Program-made: the position numbers and the translations under genes
The notes under the pieces: generated by a model
The model's database searches: none
Told to the model about the DNA's origin: nothing
Seen by the model: only the letters and a program-made list of their open reading frames with translations
From: an uncultured Erysipelotrichaceae bacterium
Lineage (GTDB): Bacteria; Bacillota_I; Bacilli_A; RF39; UBA660
Length of the DNA stretch: 15,752 bases
Direction: 5' to 3'
Assembly (NCBI GenBank): GCA_902795845.1
Contig: CADBMU010000043.1
Span: 1-15,752 of the forward strand
In this document: positions 7,254-14,510 of the stretch, piece by piece
How positions within the stretch are numbered: the stretch's first letter is position 1
How the letters are laid out: each line of letters begins with the position of its first letter

Positions 7254-7754
7254 ATGGATAAGAAAAGTTATACTTATGATAGCGGAGTTTTTACAATCAA
7301 TAATCAAATATTACATTTATCTGGAACTACTATCAACATACCTAATATTGATAACTTAGAATTTTTTGATTTTAAAAGACATTCAATATTTGCTGGTTTA
7401 AAAAATTGATTTGTGGGATTTGTATTTATGCTAATTATTTGTTCTATTTGGAAAAAATTAATGATTTTAGGAGATATCTATATATGTACAATTATTATTT
7501 TATTTGTATATAATATAAAAAAGCATAAAGAAATTTATTATGGCCTTAGAATAGAAACTTCAAGAGGGCTTTGCGTTATACTTAAATCAGATAATAATGA
7601 TTTTATTCATAATGTTCATGATGCGATAGTAGATGCTATGAATTCAAAAAAAGTAAATTATACAATTAATTTTGATAGTCATGATGTAATAAATAATGGA
7701 ATTATATCCAAGGGTAATAAGAATAAAAATAAAATTGAGGTAAATAATGATTAA
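7254..7754 (+). pseudogene. DUF6232-like membrane protein gene interrupted by an in-frame TGA (7407-7409)
   Basis: One frame reads from ATG 7254 to TAA 7754 with a single TGA at codon 52. The first 51 residues (start MDKKSYTYDSGVF, end HSIFAGLKN) form a beta-rich domain. After the stop the same frame continues with a hydrophobic pair (GFVFMLIICSIW and YICTIIILFVYNI), a YYGLRIETSRGLCVILKSDN strand block, and an IHNVHDAIVDAMNSKK helix. This order (beta strands, one or two membrane segments, a strand-rich Leu/Val block, then a short 'D-AI-DAM' helix) resembles DUF6232-type small membrane proteins. An Asn/Gly-rich tail with VINNGIISKGN ends it. The downstream half has no ribosome binding site before GTG 7413 or ATG 7428, so it is not an obvious separate gene. 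A TGG-to-TGA change is the simplest explanation; read-through is the alternative. The family call is moderate. Confidence 0.6.
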
Positions 7755-7766
7755 TAATGGAATTAT
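7692..7766 (+). repeat. Imperfect direct repeat encoding the (V/M)INNGIIS-G motif
   Basis: The 14-mer AATAATGGAATTAT occurs at 7692-7705 and again at 7753-7766, 61 bases apart. Similarity continues on both sides (GAT/AT before; a GGTAATAA/GGTGATAA segment after). Because 61 is not a multiple of three, the same peptide motif is read in two different frames, once in the end of the TGA-split gene and once as the start of the next gene. Confidence 0.75.
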
Positions 7767-8010
7767 TTCTTTTGGTGATAATAATGCTAATGTTATAAAT
7801 AATAATGTTTATAATGAACTTGAAATTTTATTAAAACATATAAATAGAAGTGATGAAGATTATACTATAATAAAAGAAGCTATCAATACTAAAGAAAAAA
7901 ATAAGTTATTAGAATTATTAAAAAAAATATCTAATAAAACTTTAAAATTAATTAAAGAATTGAATTTAGGAATATTAGAGAATTTAATTGTTAGCATTTT
8001 GCTTAAATGA
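7747..8010 (+). CDS. Small 87-aa helical protein with an N-terminal Asn/Gly-rich motif
   Basis: The ATG at 7747 overlaps the end of the preceding frame by 8 bases, and a GAGG site (7737-7740) lies at good spacing, so translation should be coupled. Residues 1-25 (INNGIISFGDNNANVINNNVY) form an Asn/Gly-rich alternating strand pattern. Residues 26-87 are two or three amphipathic helices (NELEILLKHI, LLELLKKISNKTLKLIKEL, ILENLIVSILL), the last hydrophobic enough to touch a membrane. In many DUF6232-like and effector-associated proteins, a 'xNxGxI-GdNN' linker joins a sensor module to a helical C-terminal part. This gene may therefore be the detached C-terminal half of the upstream one, shifted by one base. 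It ends in tandem stops TGA TAA. Function unknown. Confidence 0.6.
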   Translation: MINNGIISFGDNNANVINNNVYNELEILLKHINRSDEDYTIIKEAINTKEKNKLLELLKKISNKTLKLIKELNLGILENLIVSILLK

Positions 8011-8057
8011 TAAGGCTTTAATATTTTAATTATTAATACTATTGTAAAGCATAATAA

Positions 8058-8243
8058 AAATTTGATTTTCATGTTATAATTTATCTAGAAAAAGAATATT
8101 TGTATAATGGTTTTAAAGAAGATTTTAAAAAAGGTAATTTAGATAAAAATACATATTATTATGCATCAAATAATAAGTTACATATATTGATGAACAATTC
8201 AGATTTTTCTGCTGATAAAATTATTTATGATTTTGAATATTAA
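8058..8243 (+). pseudogene. Orphan coding remnant without a start codon, in the 8011-8361 gap
   Basis: An open frame from 8058 to TAA at 8241-8243 reads as believable protein (EKEYLYNGFKEDFKKGNL, then TYYYASNNKLHILMNN and SADKIIYDFEY), with acidic/aromatic alternation rather than random AT-rich translation. It has no ATG at its beginning and no ribosome binding site; TTG at 8100 is the only possible start near the front. It looks like the surviving C-terminus of a deleted gene, or else an RNA of about 185 nt between the extended -10 and the terminator. No family was recognised. The rest of this 351-base gap holds only the promoter-like element, the terminator and the leader of the PBP gene. 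Confidence 0.4.
8072..8080 (+). promoter_or_regulatory. Extended -10 promoter candidate
   Basis: TG-T-TATAAT (-10 at 8075-8080). It precedes the coding remnant at 8058-8243 and a strong terminator. A transcript would begin near 8087 and be about 185 nt. No good -35 is visible. Confidence 0.45.
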
Positions 8244-8272
8244 ACTAAATGAAAAAACCATTTAGTTTTTTT
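8242..8272 (+). terminator. Strong intrinsic terminator before the PBP gene
   Basis: A perfect 10-bp stem AAACTAAATG / CATTTAGTTT (8242-8251 with 8259-8268), loop AAAAAAC, followed by a T run to 8272. It isolates the PBP gene from the decayed locus upstream. Confidence 0.9.
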
Positions 8273-8361
8273 ATTGTTTACAGATAATTTTGGTACAAAA
8301 AACTAGATTTCTTCATATTTAAAATTTATAAAAATAAAATTAATAAGAAGGAGAAATTCTA

Positions 8362-10272
8362 ATGTTTCATAATTTAATTCATACAAGAATGAGATTTGTA
8401 TTTTTAGTTGTATTATTGGTCTTATTAGTAATTATATTTAAAGTATTTTATATTCAGGTTATTTCTTATGATAAACTAAGTAATTTAGCAGAATCATTAT
8501 GGAGTAGAGAACTTCCGATTACTGCTGATCGTGGCGAAATACTTGATCGTAATGGGAAAAAGTTAGCAACAAATATTACTACTACATCTCTTGTAGTAAT
8601 TCCTAATCAAATAAAAGATAAAGAAGATGCAGCTAAAAAATTATCTACTATTTTAAATAGTGATTATAATGATATGTTAAAACATGTTTCAAAAAAAACT
8701 TCTATAGAAAGAGTACATCCTGAAGGAAGACAACTAGACTATGATACAGCACAAAAGATAAATGATTTAAATATAGATGGTGTTTATTTAGTAAAAGAAA
8801 GTAAGAGATATTATCCTTATGGAAGTGTTTTATCACATGTTCTTGGTTATGTAGGAATAGATAACCAAGGTTTATCAGGATTAGAACTTTATTATGATTC
8901 ATATCTTACTGGTAGTAATGGTGCTATTAAATATTTTTCTGATGGAAAAGGAAATAGATTAGAATTGTCAGAAGTGTATGAAGCACCTACCAGTGGTATT
9001 AATATTGAATTAACAATAGATTTAGATTTACAATTAGCTGTAGAAAGAGAACTTGATAATGTAATGGATATGTATAGTCCTGAACATGCTATAATAATGG
9101 CTATGAATCCAAAAACTGGAGAAATACTTGCTATGTCATCACGTCCTAATTTTGATTCAAATAACTATAAAAATTATTCAACTGAAACTATTAATAGAAA
9201 TCTACCAATATGGATGACTTATGAACCCGGTTCGACTTTTAAAATAGCAACATTATCTGCTGCTGTTAATGAAAAAGTAGTTAATTTATTTGAAGATCAA
9301 TATTATGATGGTGGATCAATTAACGTTGATGGAGCAAGAATAAAATGTTGGAAAGCTGGAGGACATGGTCAAGAAACTTATTTACAAGTGGTTGAAAATT
9401 CTTGTAACCCTGGCTTTGTAACATTAGGACAAAAATTAGGAAAAGAAAAATTGATGGAATATATTACTAATTTTGGTTATGGTAAAAAAACGGGAGTAGA
9501 TTTAAACGGTGAATCATCAGGAATATTATTTAATATTGATAAAATGGGACCTGTTGAACTAGCAACAACTTCTTTTGGACAAGGAATAAGTGTAACCCCT
9601 ATACAACAAGTAACAGCTGTATCATCATCAATTAATGGCGGAACCCTTTACAAACCATATATAGTATCTTCTATGTTAGAGCCAGAAACTAATAATATTA
9701 TAAAGAAAAATGAACCTACAAAAGTAAGACAAGTAATATCTAAAGAATCAAGTGAACTTGTAAGATATGCACTTGAAAGTGTAGTAGCAAATGGTACGGG
9801 GAAAAATGCTTATATTGAAAATTATCGTGTTGGTGGTAAGACAGGTACTGCTCAAAAAGTAAACGAAGGAAAATATATGGTAGGTAATTATATTTTATCT
9901 TTTATCGGATTTACTCCAGCTGATGATCCAGAAATAATAGTATACGTTGCAATAGATAATCCAAAAGGAATTACACAATATGGAGGTACAGTTTCAGCTC
10001 CAATAGCTAAAAATGTTTTAAAATCTGCTATTAATATTTTAGGAATAAAACCTTCAAATGATGGAATGATAAGAACTGAATATACATGGTTAGATACAAA
10101 ATATGTTCTTTTACCTAATGTAGTTGGTATGACTAAAGAAGAAGCAAAAAAAACTCTTAAAGGTTTTAATATTGAATATTCTGGAACTGGTGAAACAGTA
10201 ATTTATCAATCTCCTCAAGCTAATTATTTTGTTAAAGAAGGTAGTACAGTAGTTTTAATGCTTTCTAAATAA
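8362..10272 (+). CDS. spoVD: SpoVD/FtsI-type class B penicillin-binding protein with a single PASTA domain
   Basis: This is a peptidoglycan D,D-transpeptidase. The 636 residues comprise a short cytoplasmic tail and a membrane anchor (about 12-33). The PBP dimerisation domain has the conserved RGEILDRNGKKLA block. The transpeptidase domain has SxxK at S291-T-F-K294 (within YEPGSTFK), SxN at S347-C-N349 and KTG at 493-495. One PASTA domain lies at about 578-636 (LPNVVGMTKEEAKKTL). Length and single PASTA match B. subtilis SpoVD (646, one PASTA) better than PbpB (716, two). In many Bacillota the single-PASTA protein of the dcw cluster does the division role, so FtsI function is possible. The ATG at 8362 follows AGAAGGAG. 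No clear SigA or SigE promoter was found in the 89 bases after the upstream terminator. Confidence 0.9.
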   Translation: MFHNLIHTRMRFVFLVVLLVLLVIIFKVFYIQVISYDKLSNLAESLWSRELPITADRGEILDRNGKKLATNITTTSLVVIPNQIKDKEDAAKKLSTILNSDYNDMLKHVSKKTSIERVHPEGRQLDYDTAQKINDLNIDGVYLVKESKRYYPYGSVLSHVLGYVGIDNQGLSGLELYYDSYLTGSNGAIKYFSDGKGNRLELSEVYEAPTSGINIELTIDLDLQLAVERELDNVMDMYSPEHAIIMAMNPKTGEILAMSSRPNFDSNNYKNYSTETINRNLPIWMTYEPGSTFKIATLSAAVNEKVVNLFEDQYYDGGSINVDGARIKCWKAGGHGQETYLQVVENSCNPGFVTLGQKLGKEKLMEYITNFGYGKKTGVDLNGESSGILFNIDKMGPVELATTSFGQGISVTPIQQVTAVSSSINGGTLYKPYIVSSMLEPETNNIIKKNEPTKVRQVISKESSELVRYALESVVANGTGKNAYIENYRVGGKTGTAQKVNEGKYMVGNYILSFIGFTPADDPEIIVYVAIDNPKGITQYGGTVSAPIAKNVLKSAINILGIKPSNDGMIRTEYTWLDTKYVLLPNVVGMTKEEAKKTLKGFNIEYSGTGETVIYQSPQANYFVKEGSTVVLMLSK

Positions 10273-10277
10273 AATTT

Positions 10278-10286
10278 TGTTATAAT
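10278..10286 (+). promoter_or_regulatory. Extended -10 element upstream of the glycosyltransferase gene
   Basis: TG-T-TATAAT directly after the PBP stop. Its start point would fall near 10293, on the AGGTGA ribosome binding site, giving a leader of only about 12 bases. A real promoter is possible, but chance in AT-rich DNA is also likely. Confidence 0.4.
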
Positions 10287-10304
10287 GAATATAGGTGAAT
10301 TGCT

Positions 10305-12266
10305 ATGAAAGATGTAACGATATTACTTCCTTGTTTAAATGAAGAAAAAACTTTAGAAGAATGTATAAAAAAAATAAAAAAAGTAATGAATAAAACAAAA
10401 TATAAGTATGAACTTCTTCTTTGCGATAATAATAGTGATGATAAGTCTTTGATGATTGCCAAAAAGAATAAAATAAGATATTGTATTGAAAATAATAGAG
10501 GGTACGGTAATACGTTAAGAAACGGTATTAATAAAGCTTTTGGAAAATATATTGTTATGTTAGATTGCGATTTAAGTTATGATGAAGAAGATATTCCAAA
10601 ATTTATTAAGTATTTAGAAGAAGGTTATGATGTTGTTATAGGTAATAGATTTAGGGGAGTATTAGAAAAAAATGCTATGCCGTTAAGTCACTTTATAGGT
10701 TCAAAAATATTATCTATTTATAGTAATATACTTTTTAGAAATAATGTAGGAGATTATCATTGTGGGTTAAGAGCTTTAAAAAAAAATGAAATTTTAAAAT
10801 TGAATTTAAAAACTCAAGGAATGGAATTTGCTTCCGAAATGATTATTAAAGCAAAACTGGCAAAATTAAAAGTAAAAAACTTACCTACAAACTATTATAA
10901 AGATAAAAGAGACAAAAAATCACACTTAAAAACTTTTAAGGATGGGTTTAGACATTTAAAACTTATTAATAAATTGAAGTTTGAAAATTCCATATTTTTC
11001 AGATATTCTATAGTTTTTATCTTAACTTTGATAATACTGTTAGGGATACTATTTGTTAATTGTTTAATTCCACAAAGAAAAATATATAATAATACATTAA
11101 AATCTTTTGATTATTATTATAAAAATTTAAAAATAGGTTATTTAAATAATAATAAATTGGAAAAAGATTATTATAAAATAGATTATGCAGCAGATATTAA
11201 AAGTGTAAGTATGTCTTATTTGATTGATGAAGATTACCCTGTTAAATCATTAATAAAAATGAATTACTATCCTGAAATAGACTATGGATTTAGAGATTAT
11301 TCTAAAATGTTACAAGATAATCATAAAATTGAAAGTTATAGTAGATACTGGCATGGTCAAACGATTTTTTTAAGAAGTCTTTTGCTGTTTACCAACATTC
11401 AAAAAATATATTACATATTTATATTCTTGTTTTTTCTTATTTTAATAATTTTATTTATAAAACTATTAAGAACAGATAAGGTATTATTCATATCATTTTT
11501 TCTTTCAACTATAGCGATAAATCTTTTTATTGTACCATTTTGCTTTGAGTATATATTTGTATTTTTAATAGCGATGATTGGTACATTAATAATATTAAAA
11601 ATGTTAGAAAATAACATTAAAAATTTTGACATACTATTTTTGGTATTAGGAATGATAACTTGTTTTTTTGATTTTTTAACTTGTGAAACAGTGTCACTTA
11701 CAATACCTTTATTAATATATAGTTATCTCAAGTTAAAAAAACAAAAAGAAATAAGTATTAAAGAAGTTTTAAAATATTGTATTTTATGGCTTATGGGGTA
11801 CAGTTTGATGTTTGGCGTAAAATGGTTAATTGATTGTATATATTTTGGAAGCGGATTTTCAAAAATAATATATGATAAAGCAAAGATTAGAGTTATTGAT
11901 GAAAATAAAAATTTTTTACTAATTATTGTAGTTAATTTTATAAAAATTATAAATTGTATTTTTCCGTTAAATAAGCTTAAATATTCACTAACATTATGTA
12001 TTTTAGTAATTCTAATTACCTTGTATAAATTTATGTTTAATATAGAAGAAAAAAATAAAGTGTTACCACTAATAGTTATTTCAATAATTCCAATTATAAG
12101 ATTTATATTGTTATCTTCGCATACTAATAAACATTATTATTTTGTTTATCGAGCAATAATTCCTACAATAATACTATTTAATATTTTTTATGTAAATGAA
12201 ATGTTAATTTTTTTAAAAAAGACATTTAAATGTAGAAAAAAAAGTAATATTAGACTAATATTATAA
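10305..12266 (+). CDS. GT2 glycosyltransferase fused to a polytopic membrane domain
   Basis: Residues 1-225 are a GT-A fold family 2 transferase of the polyprenyl-phosphate-mannose synthase (DPM1) type: start VTILLPCLNEEKTLEECI, LLCDNNSDD, the metal-binding D87-C-D89 (LDCDLSYDEED), VIGNRFRG and DYHCGLRALKK. These enzymes load a sugar from a nucleotide donor onto a lipid phosphate at the inner membrane face. From about 230 to the end there are about ten membrane segments. A loop of about 100 residues after the first ends in SRYWHGQTIFLRSLLLF, a motif I associate with uncharacterised membrane proteins near glycan genes. This is reminiscent of GT-C-type transferases, which use lipid-linked sugars on the outside; that link is inference. 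It starts 32 bases after the PBP and is followed at 12 bases by a surface protein, its likely partner or substrate. AT content is higher than in the PBP or mraY. Confidence 0.85.
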   Translation: MKDVTILLPCLNEEKTLEECIKKIKKVMNKTKYKYELLLCDNNSDDKSLMIAKKNKIRYCIENNRGYGNTLRNGINKAFGKYIVMLDCDLSYDEEDIPKFIKYLEEGYDVVIGNRFRGVLEKNAMPLSHFIGSKILSIYSNILFRNNVGDYHCGLRALKKNEILKLNLKTQGMEFASEMIIKAKLAKLKVKNLPTNYYKDKRDKKSHLKTFKDGFRHLKLINKLKFENSIFFRYSIVFILTLIILLGILFVNCLIPQRKIYNNTLKSFDYYYKNLKIGYLNNNKLEKDYYKIDYAADIKSVSMSYLIDEDYPVKSLIKMNYYPEIDYGFRDYSKMLQDNHKIESYSRYWHGQTIFLRSLLLFTNIQKIYYIFIFLFFLILIILFIKLLRTDKVLFISFFLSTIAINLFIVPFCFEYIFVFLIAMIGTLIILKMLENNIKNFDILFLVLGMITCFFDFLTCETVSLTIPLLIYSYLKLKKQKEISIKEVLKYCILWLMGYSLMFGVKWLIDCIYFGSGFSKIIYDKAKIRVIDENKNFLLIIVVNFIKIINCIFPLNKLKYSLTLCILVILITLYKFMFNIEEKNKVLPLIVISIIPIIRFILLSSHTNKHYYFVYRAIIPTIILFNIFYVNEMLIFLKKTFKCRKKSNIRLIL

Positions 12267-12278
12267 TAAGGACTGGCT

Positions 12279-13313
12279 GTGGTATTAATGAAATATAAGA
12301 AAAGAATAGTTAAAATATTAATTGTATTAATAACAGTAATATTATATTTTAATGATAATAAAATAAATATAATGGCTGAAAATTATAATAAAATATCATT
12401 AAGTAATGGAGAATATTATCGAAGTGGAGATGTTATAACTAAATTGTTAGCTGGACCAGATGAAAATAATGATAGTCAATATTTCTATGAGTATAGTCTT
12501 TTTTTCTATTCTATACAAGATGAATCAAAAAGGCCATATGAATATTTCTATGATAATTTACATATTCGAAGTTCATCTGATGAAAAAACATTAACAATGC
12601 CTAAATATAAAGATAAAGATGTAATTTGGTATGTTAAAAAAGCTGAAAATATAACTTTTTATAAATTATTTCAAGCAGAATTGTATCCTATTTTATACGA
12701 AAATCCACAATTAGAAGTTAAATGTAATTCTGATAATATTAAAATTGGAGAAAAAGTTAATTGCACTTTGGATTTAAAATATATTTATGATGTTAAAAAA
12801 TTGAATTTTGAAATAAATAATGAAAATTTTGAAATTAATGATTTTGAAGGAATCAATTCCTGGTCAAAAAATATTAAAGATTCTAAATATTATTTAACCA
12901 ATAATAATAATATAGATAATCAAGAAAAAAAATTGACAACTACATCAATAGCAAAATTTACGTTAAAAGCTAAAAATGTTTTAAAAAATACTAGTTTAAA
13001 AGATAATATAAAAATATATAATGCTGATTATTCAGATGTTTTAATAGAAGGAAAAACAGAAGAAGCAAAAACTACGGTTAATATTCTAAAGTCAGAAGAA
13101 AAACAAGAAGAAAATAATAAAAAAGTAGAGGATAAAATTGAAAGAGTAGATGAAGAATCTAATTTAGAAGAAGATAAAGTGGTAGAAAAAAAGGAAATAG
13201 AAAATCCTCCGACTGGAAATAAAACTGTTATTTATTCATTATTATTTTTAATCGTTTTAGGTATAATAATAACAATAATTTTAAAAAAGTTTAAATTTTT
13301 TAGAAAAATATAA
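12279..13313 (+). CDS. Secreted surface protein with NPPTG sortase-type anchor
   Basis: The product has 344 residues. The basic start MKYKKRIVKI plus a hydrophobic stretch (about 10-26) is a signal peptide or anchor. Residues 35-130 form an Asp/Tyr-rich domain with no recognised fold. Residues 145-270 (LEVKCNSDNIKIGEKVNCTLDLKY onward, to AKTTVNI) read as a cohesin-like beta sandwich, with two Cys (about 148 and 161) that could pair; this fold call is tentative. A Lys/Glu-rich spacer (about 272-307) would cross the wall. The end is ENPPTG, a hydrophobic helix of about 20 residues and the basic tail KKFKFFRK, the layout of a sortase substrate with NPxTG instead of LPxTG. GTG 12279 is preferred because AAGGA (12268-12272) lies 6 bases before it; ATG 12288 is the alternative. 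It overlaps no gene and follows the glycosyltransferase closely, so they likely form one unit. Confidence 0.8.
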   Translation: MVLMKYKKRIVKILIVLITVILYFNDNKINIMAENYNKISLSNGEYYRSGDVITKLLAGPDENNDSQYFYEYSLFFYSIQDESKRPYEYFYDNLHIRSSSDEKTLTMPKYKDKDVIWYVKKAENITFYKLFQAELYPILYENPQLEVKCNSDNIKIGEKVNCTLDLKYIYDVKKLNFEINNENFEINDFEGINSWSKNIKDSKYYLTNNNNIDNQEKKLTTTSIAKFTLKAKNVLKNTSLKDNIKIYNADYSDVLIEGKTEEAKTTVNILKSEEKQEENNKKVEDKIERVDEESNLEEDKVVEKKEIENPPTGNKTVIYSLLFLIVLGIIITIILKKFKFFRKI

Positions 13314-13344
13314 TGTAAATAATTTGTAAAAAGATGTGAAAAAA

Positions 13345-13373
13345 CGATTATATTAAAATTTATATCGTATAAT
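13345..13373 (+). promoter_or_regulatory. Possible promoter of mraY
   Basis: TATAAT at 13368-13373 is a perfect -10, but the hexamer 17 bases upstream (CGATTA) is a poor -35. It is placed suitably, 23 bases before the ATG. No terminator is seen between the NPPTG gene and mraY, so read-through is also possible. Confidence 0.35.
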
Positions 13374-13396
13374 TTATTAGTAAGGGAAGTGTTATA

Positions 13397-14389
13397 ATGT
13401 TACTACTTGCAAAAACAGCAATGGCAATGATGCTAGGTTTCGTCTTTGCTATTGGATTCGGATGGTTTTTAATTCCATTACTTAGAAAATTTCATTTAGG
13501 TCAAAATGTTAGTCACACTGTTGGTGAACGTCATTTGAAAAAAAATGGAACTCCAACAATGGGTGGATTAATTTTTATAGTTCCAACAATCATATCTGTA
13601 TTACTTTTATGGCTACGTGGAAGTATTACAATGAATTCAAATTTAATTATCTTATTATTTGTTTTTATTGCTTATGCTTTTTTAGGATTTGTAGATGACT
13701 TTTTAAAAATAAAATGTAAAAATAATGTTGGTATTCCAATTTCTACAAAATTTGTTGCTCAAATGGTTATTGCTATCGTATTTTTCTATATATTTATGAG
13801 TAATGGTGGTAAATCAGTATTAGAAATTAGTTCACTAGGTATAAATTTGAAACTTGGTTGGGTATTTGGACTATTTATTTTATTTTTACTTGTTGGTACA
13901 TCAAATGCTGTTAATATCACAGATGGACTTGATGGACTTGCCGGAGGTCTTAGTGTTATAGCATTTTTAGCTTATGGAATAATTGCATGGAATACAACGT
14001 GGCTAGAAGGATATCAAGAAATAGCTATATTTTGCTTTATTTTAGTTGGAAGTTTAATGGGATTTTTACTTTATAATACTCATCCAGCCAAAGTATTTAT
14101 GGGAGATCTTGGCTCACTTGCTTTAGGTGGAGCTCTTGCAACAATAGCAATTATAACAAGACATGAATTATCACTTGCATTAATTGGTGGTGTGTTTGTT
14201 GTTGAAACATTATCAAGTGGAATTCAAATAATAGCAATCCGTAAATTTAATAAAAAAGTATTTAAAATGGCACCACTTCATCATCATTTTGAGCAATTAG
14301 GATGGGATGAAAACGATATTGTAAAATTATTTTGGGTAGCAGGATTAATACTTGCTATGGCAGCTATAACATATGGAGTTTGGTTGTAA
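13397..14389 (+). CDS. mraY: Phospho-N-acetylmuramoyl-pentapeptide-transferase
   Basis: MraY transfers phospho-MurNAc-pentapeptide from UDP to undecaprenyl phosphate, making lipid I, the first membrane step of peptidoglycan synthesis. The 330 residues (B. subtilis 324) form ten membrane segments. The family blocks are all present: SHTVGERHLKKNGTPTMGG, the DD pair at D100-D101 (FVDDFLKIK), NITDGLDGLAGG (D176, D179), NTHPAKVFMGDLGSLALGG (D237) and the HHH cluster H295-H297 in APLHHHFEQLGW. The ATG at 13397 follows AAGGGAAG at a spacing of about 10. In B. subtilis mraY follows spoVD and murE; here it follows a glycosyltransferase and a surface protein. Only a terminator and the L,D-transpeptidase follow, so murD, spoVE/ftsW and murG are not adjacent. 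Confidence 0.97.
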   Translation: MLLLAKTAMAMMLGFVFAIGFGWFLIPLLRKFHLGQNVSHTVGERHLKKNGTPTMGGLIFIVPTIISVLLLWLRGSITMNSNLIILLFVFIAYAFLGFVDDFLKIKCKNNVGIPISTKFVAQMVIAIVFFYIFMSNGGKSVLEISSLGINLKLGWVFGLFILFLLVGTSNAVNITDGLDGLAGGLSVIAFLAYGIIAWNTTWLEGYQEIAIFCFILVGSLMGFLLYNTHPAKVFMGDLGSLALGGALATIAIITRHELSLALIGGVFVVETLSSGIQIIAIRKFNKKVFKMAPLHHHFEQLGWDENDIVKLFWVAGLILAMAAITYGVWL

Positions 14390-14404
14390 TTATTAATATA
14401 TTCT

Positions 14405-14434
14405 AAAAATCTCTTTTTCATAAGAGATTTTTTT
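14405..14434 (+). terminator. Intrinsic terminator of mraY
   Basis: Stem AATCTCTT / AAGAGATT (14408-14415 with 14422-14429) extended by A/T pairs to 11 bp, loop TTTCAT, T run to 14434. It ends the mraY transcript. Confidence 0.9.
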
Positions 14435-14453
14435 ATGTAATTAATCAAAAAAA

Positions 14454-14482
14454 TTGACAAAAATTATTAAATAATATATGAT
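14454..14482 (+). promoter_or_regulatory. SigA-type promoter of the L,D-transpeptidase gene
   Basis: TTGACA (14454-14459), 17-base spacer, TATGAT (14477-14482). A TATAAT overlaps at 14482-14487 but would need a 22-base spacer. The start point near 14489 leaves no room for a ribosome binding site before GTG 14493, which supports the ATG at 14511. Confidence 0.75.
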
Positions 14483-14510
14483 ATAATTCCATGTGAAAAA
14501 GAGGATATAT

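Noticed and set aside
7407..7409. Genetic code 4 (TGA read as Trp) to explain the in-frame TGA
   Set aside because: All Trp residues in the long conserved genes (spoIVA, rseP, PBP, mraY) are encoded by TGG and none of those genes contains an internal TGA. In a code-4 AT-rich genome TGA would be the main Trp codon.
13390..13398. TG-T-TATAAT extended -10 at the mraY start
   Set aside because: The -10 overlaps the ATG start codon of mraY (13397), so a transcript from it could not include the start or the ribosome binding site. It is a by-product of AT-rich sequence before an ATG.
14454..14487. TTGACA with TATAAT at 14482-14487 as the L,D-transpeptidase promoter
   Set aside because: The spacer would be 22 bases; the overlapping TATGAT gives 17 and was preferred.
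14493..14510. GTG 14493 as the start of the L,D-transpeptidase
   Set aside because: It has no ribosome binding site and would lie within a few bases of the predicted transcription start; ATG 14511 has AAGAGGA at correct spacing and gives a normal signal peptide.
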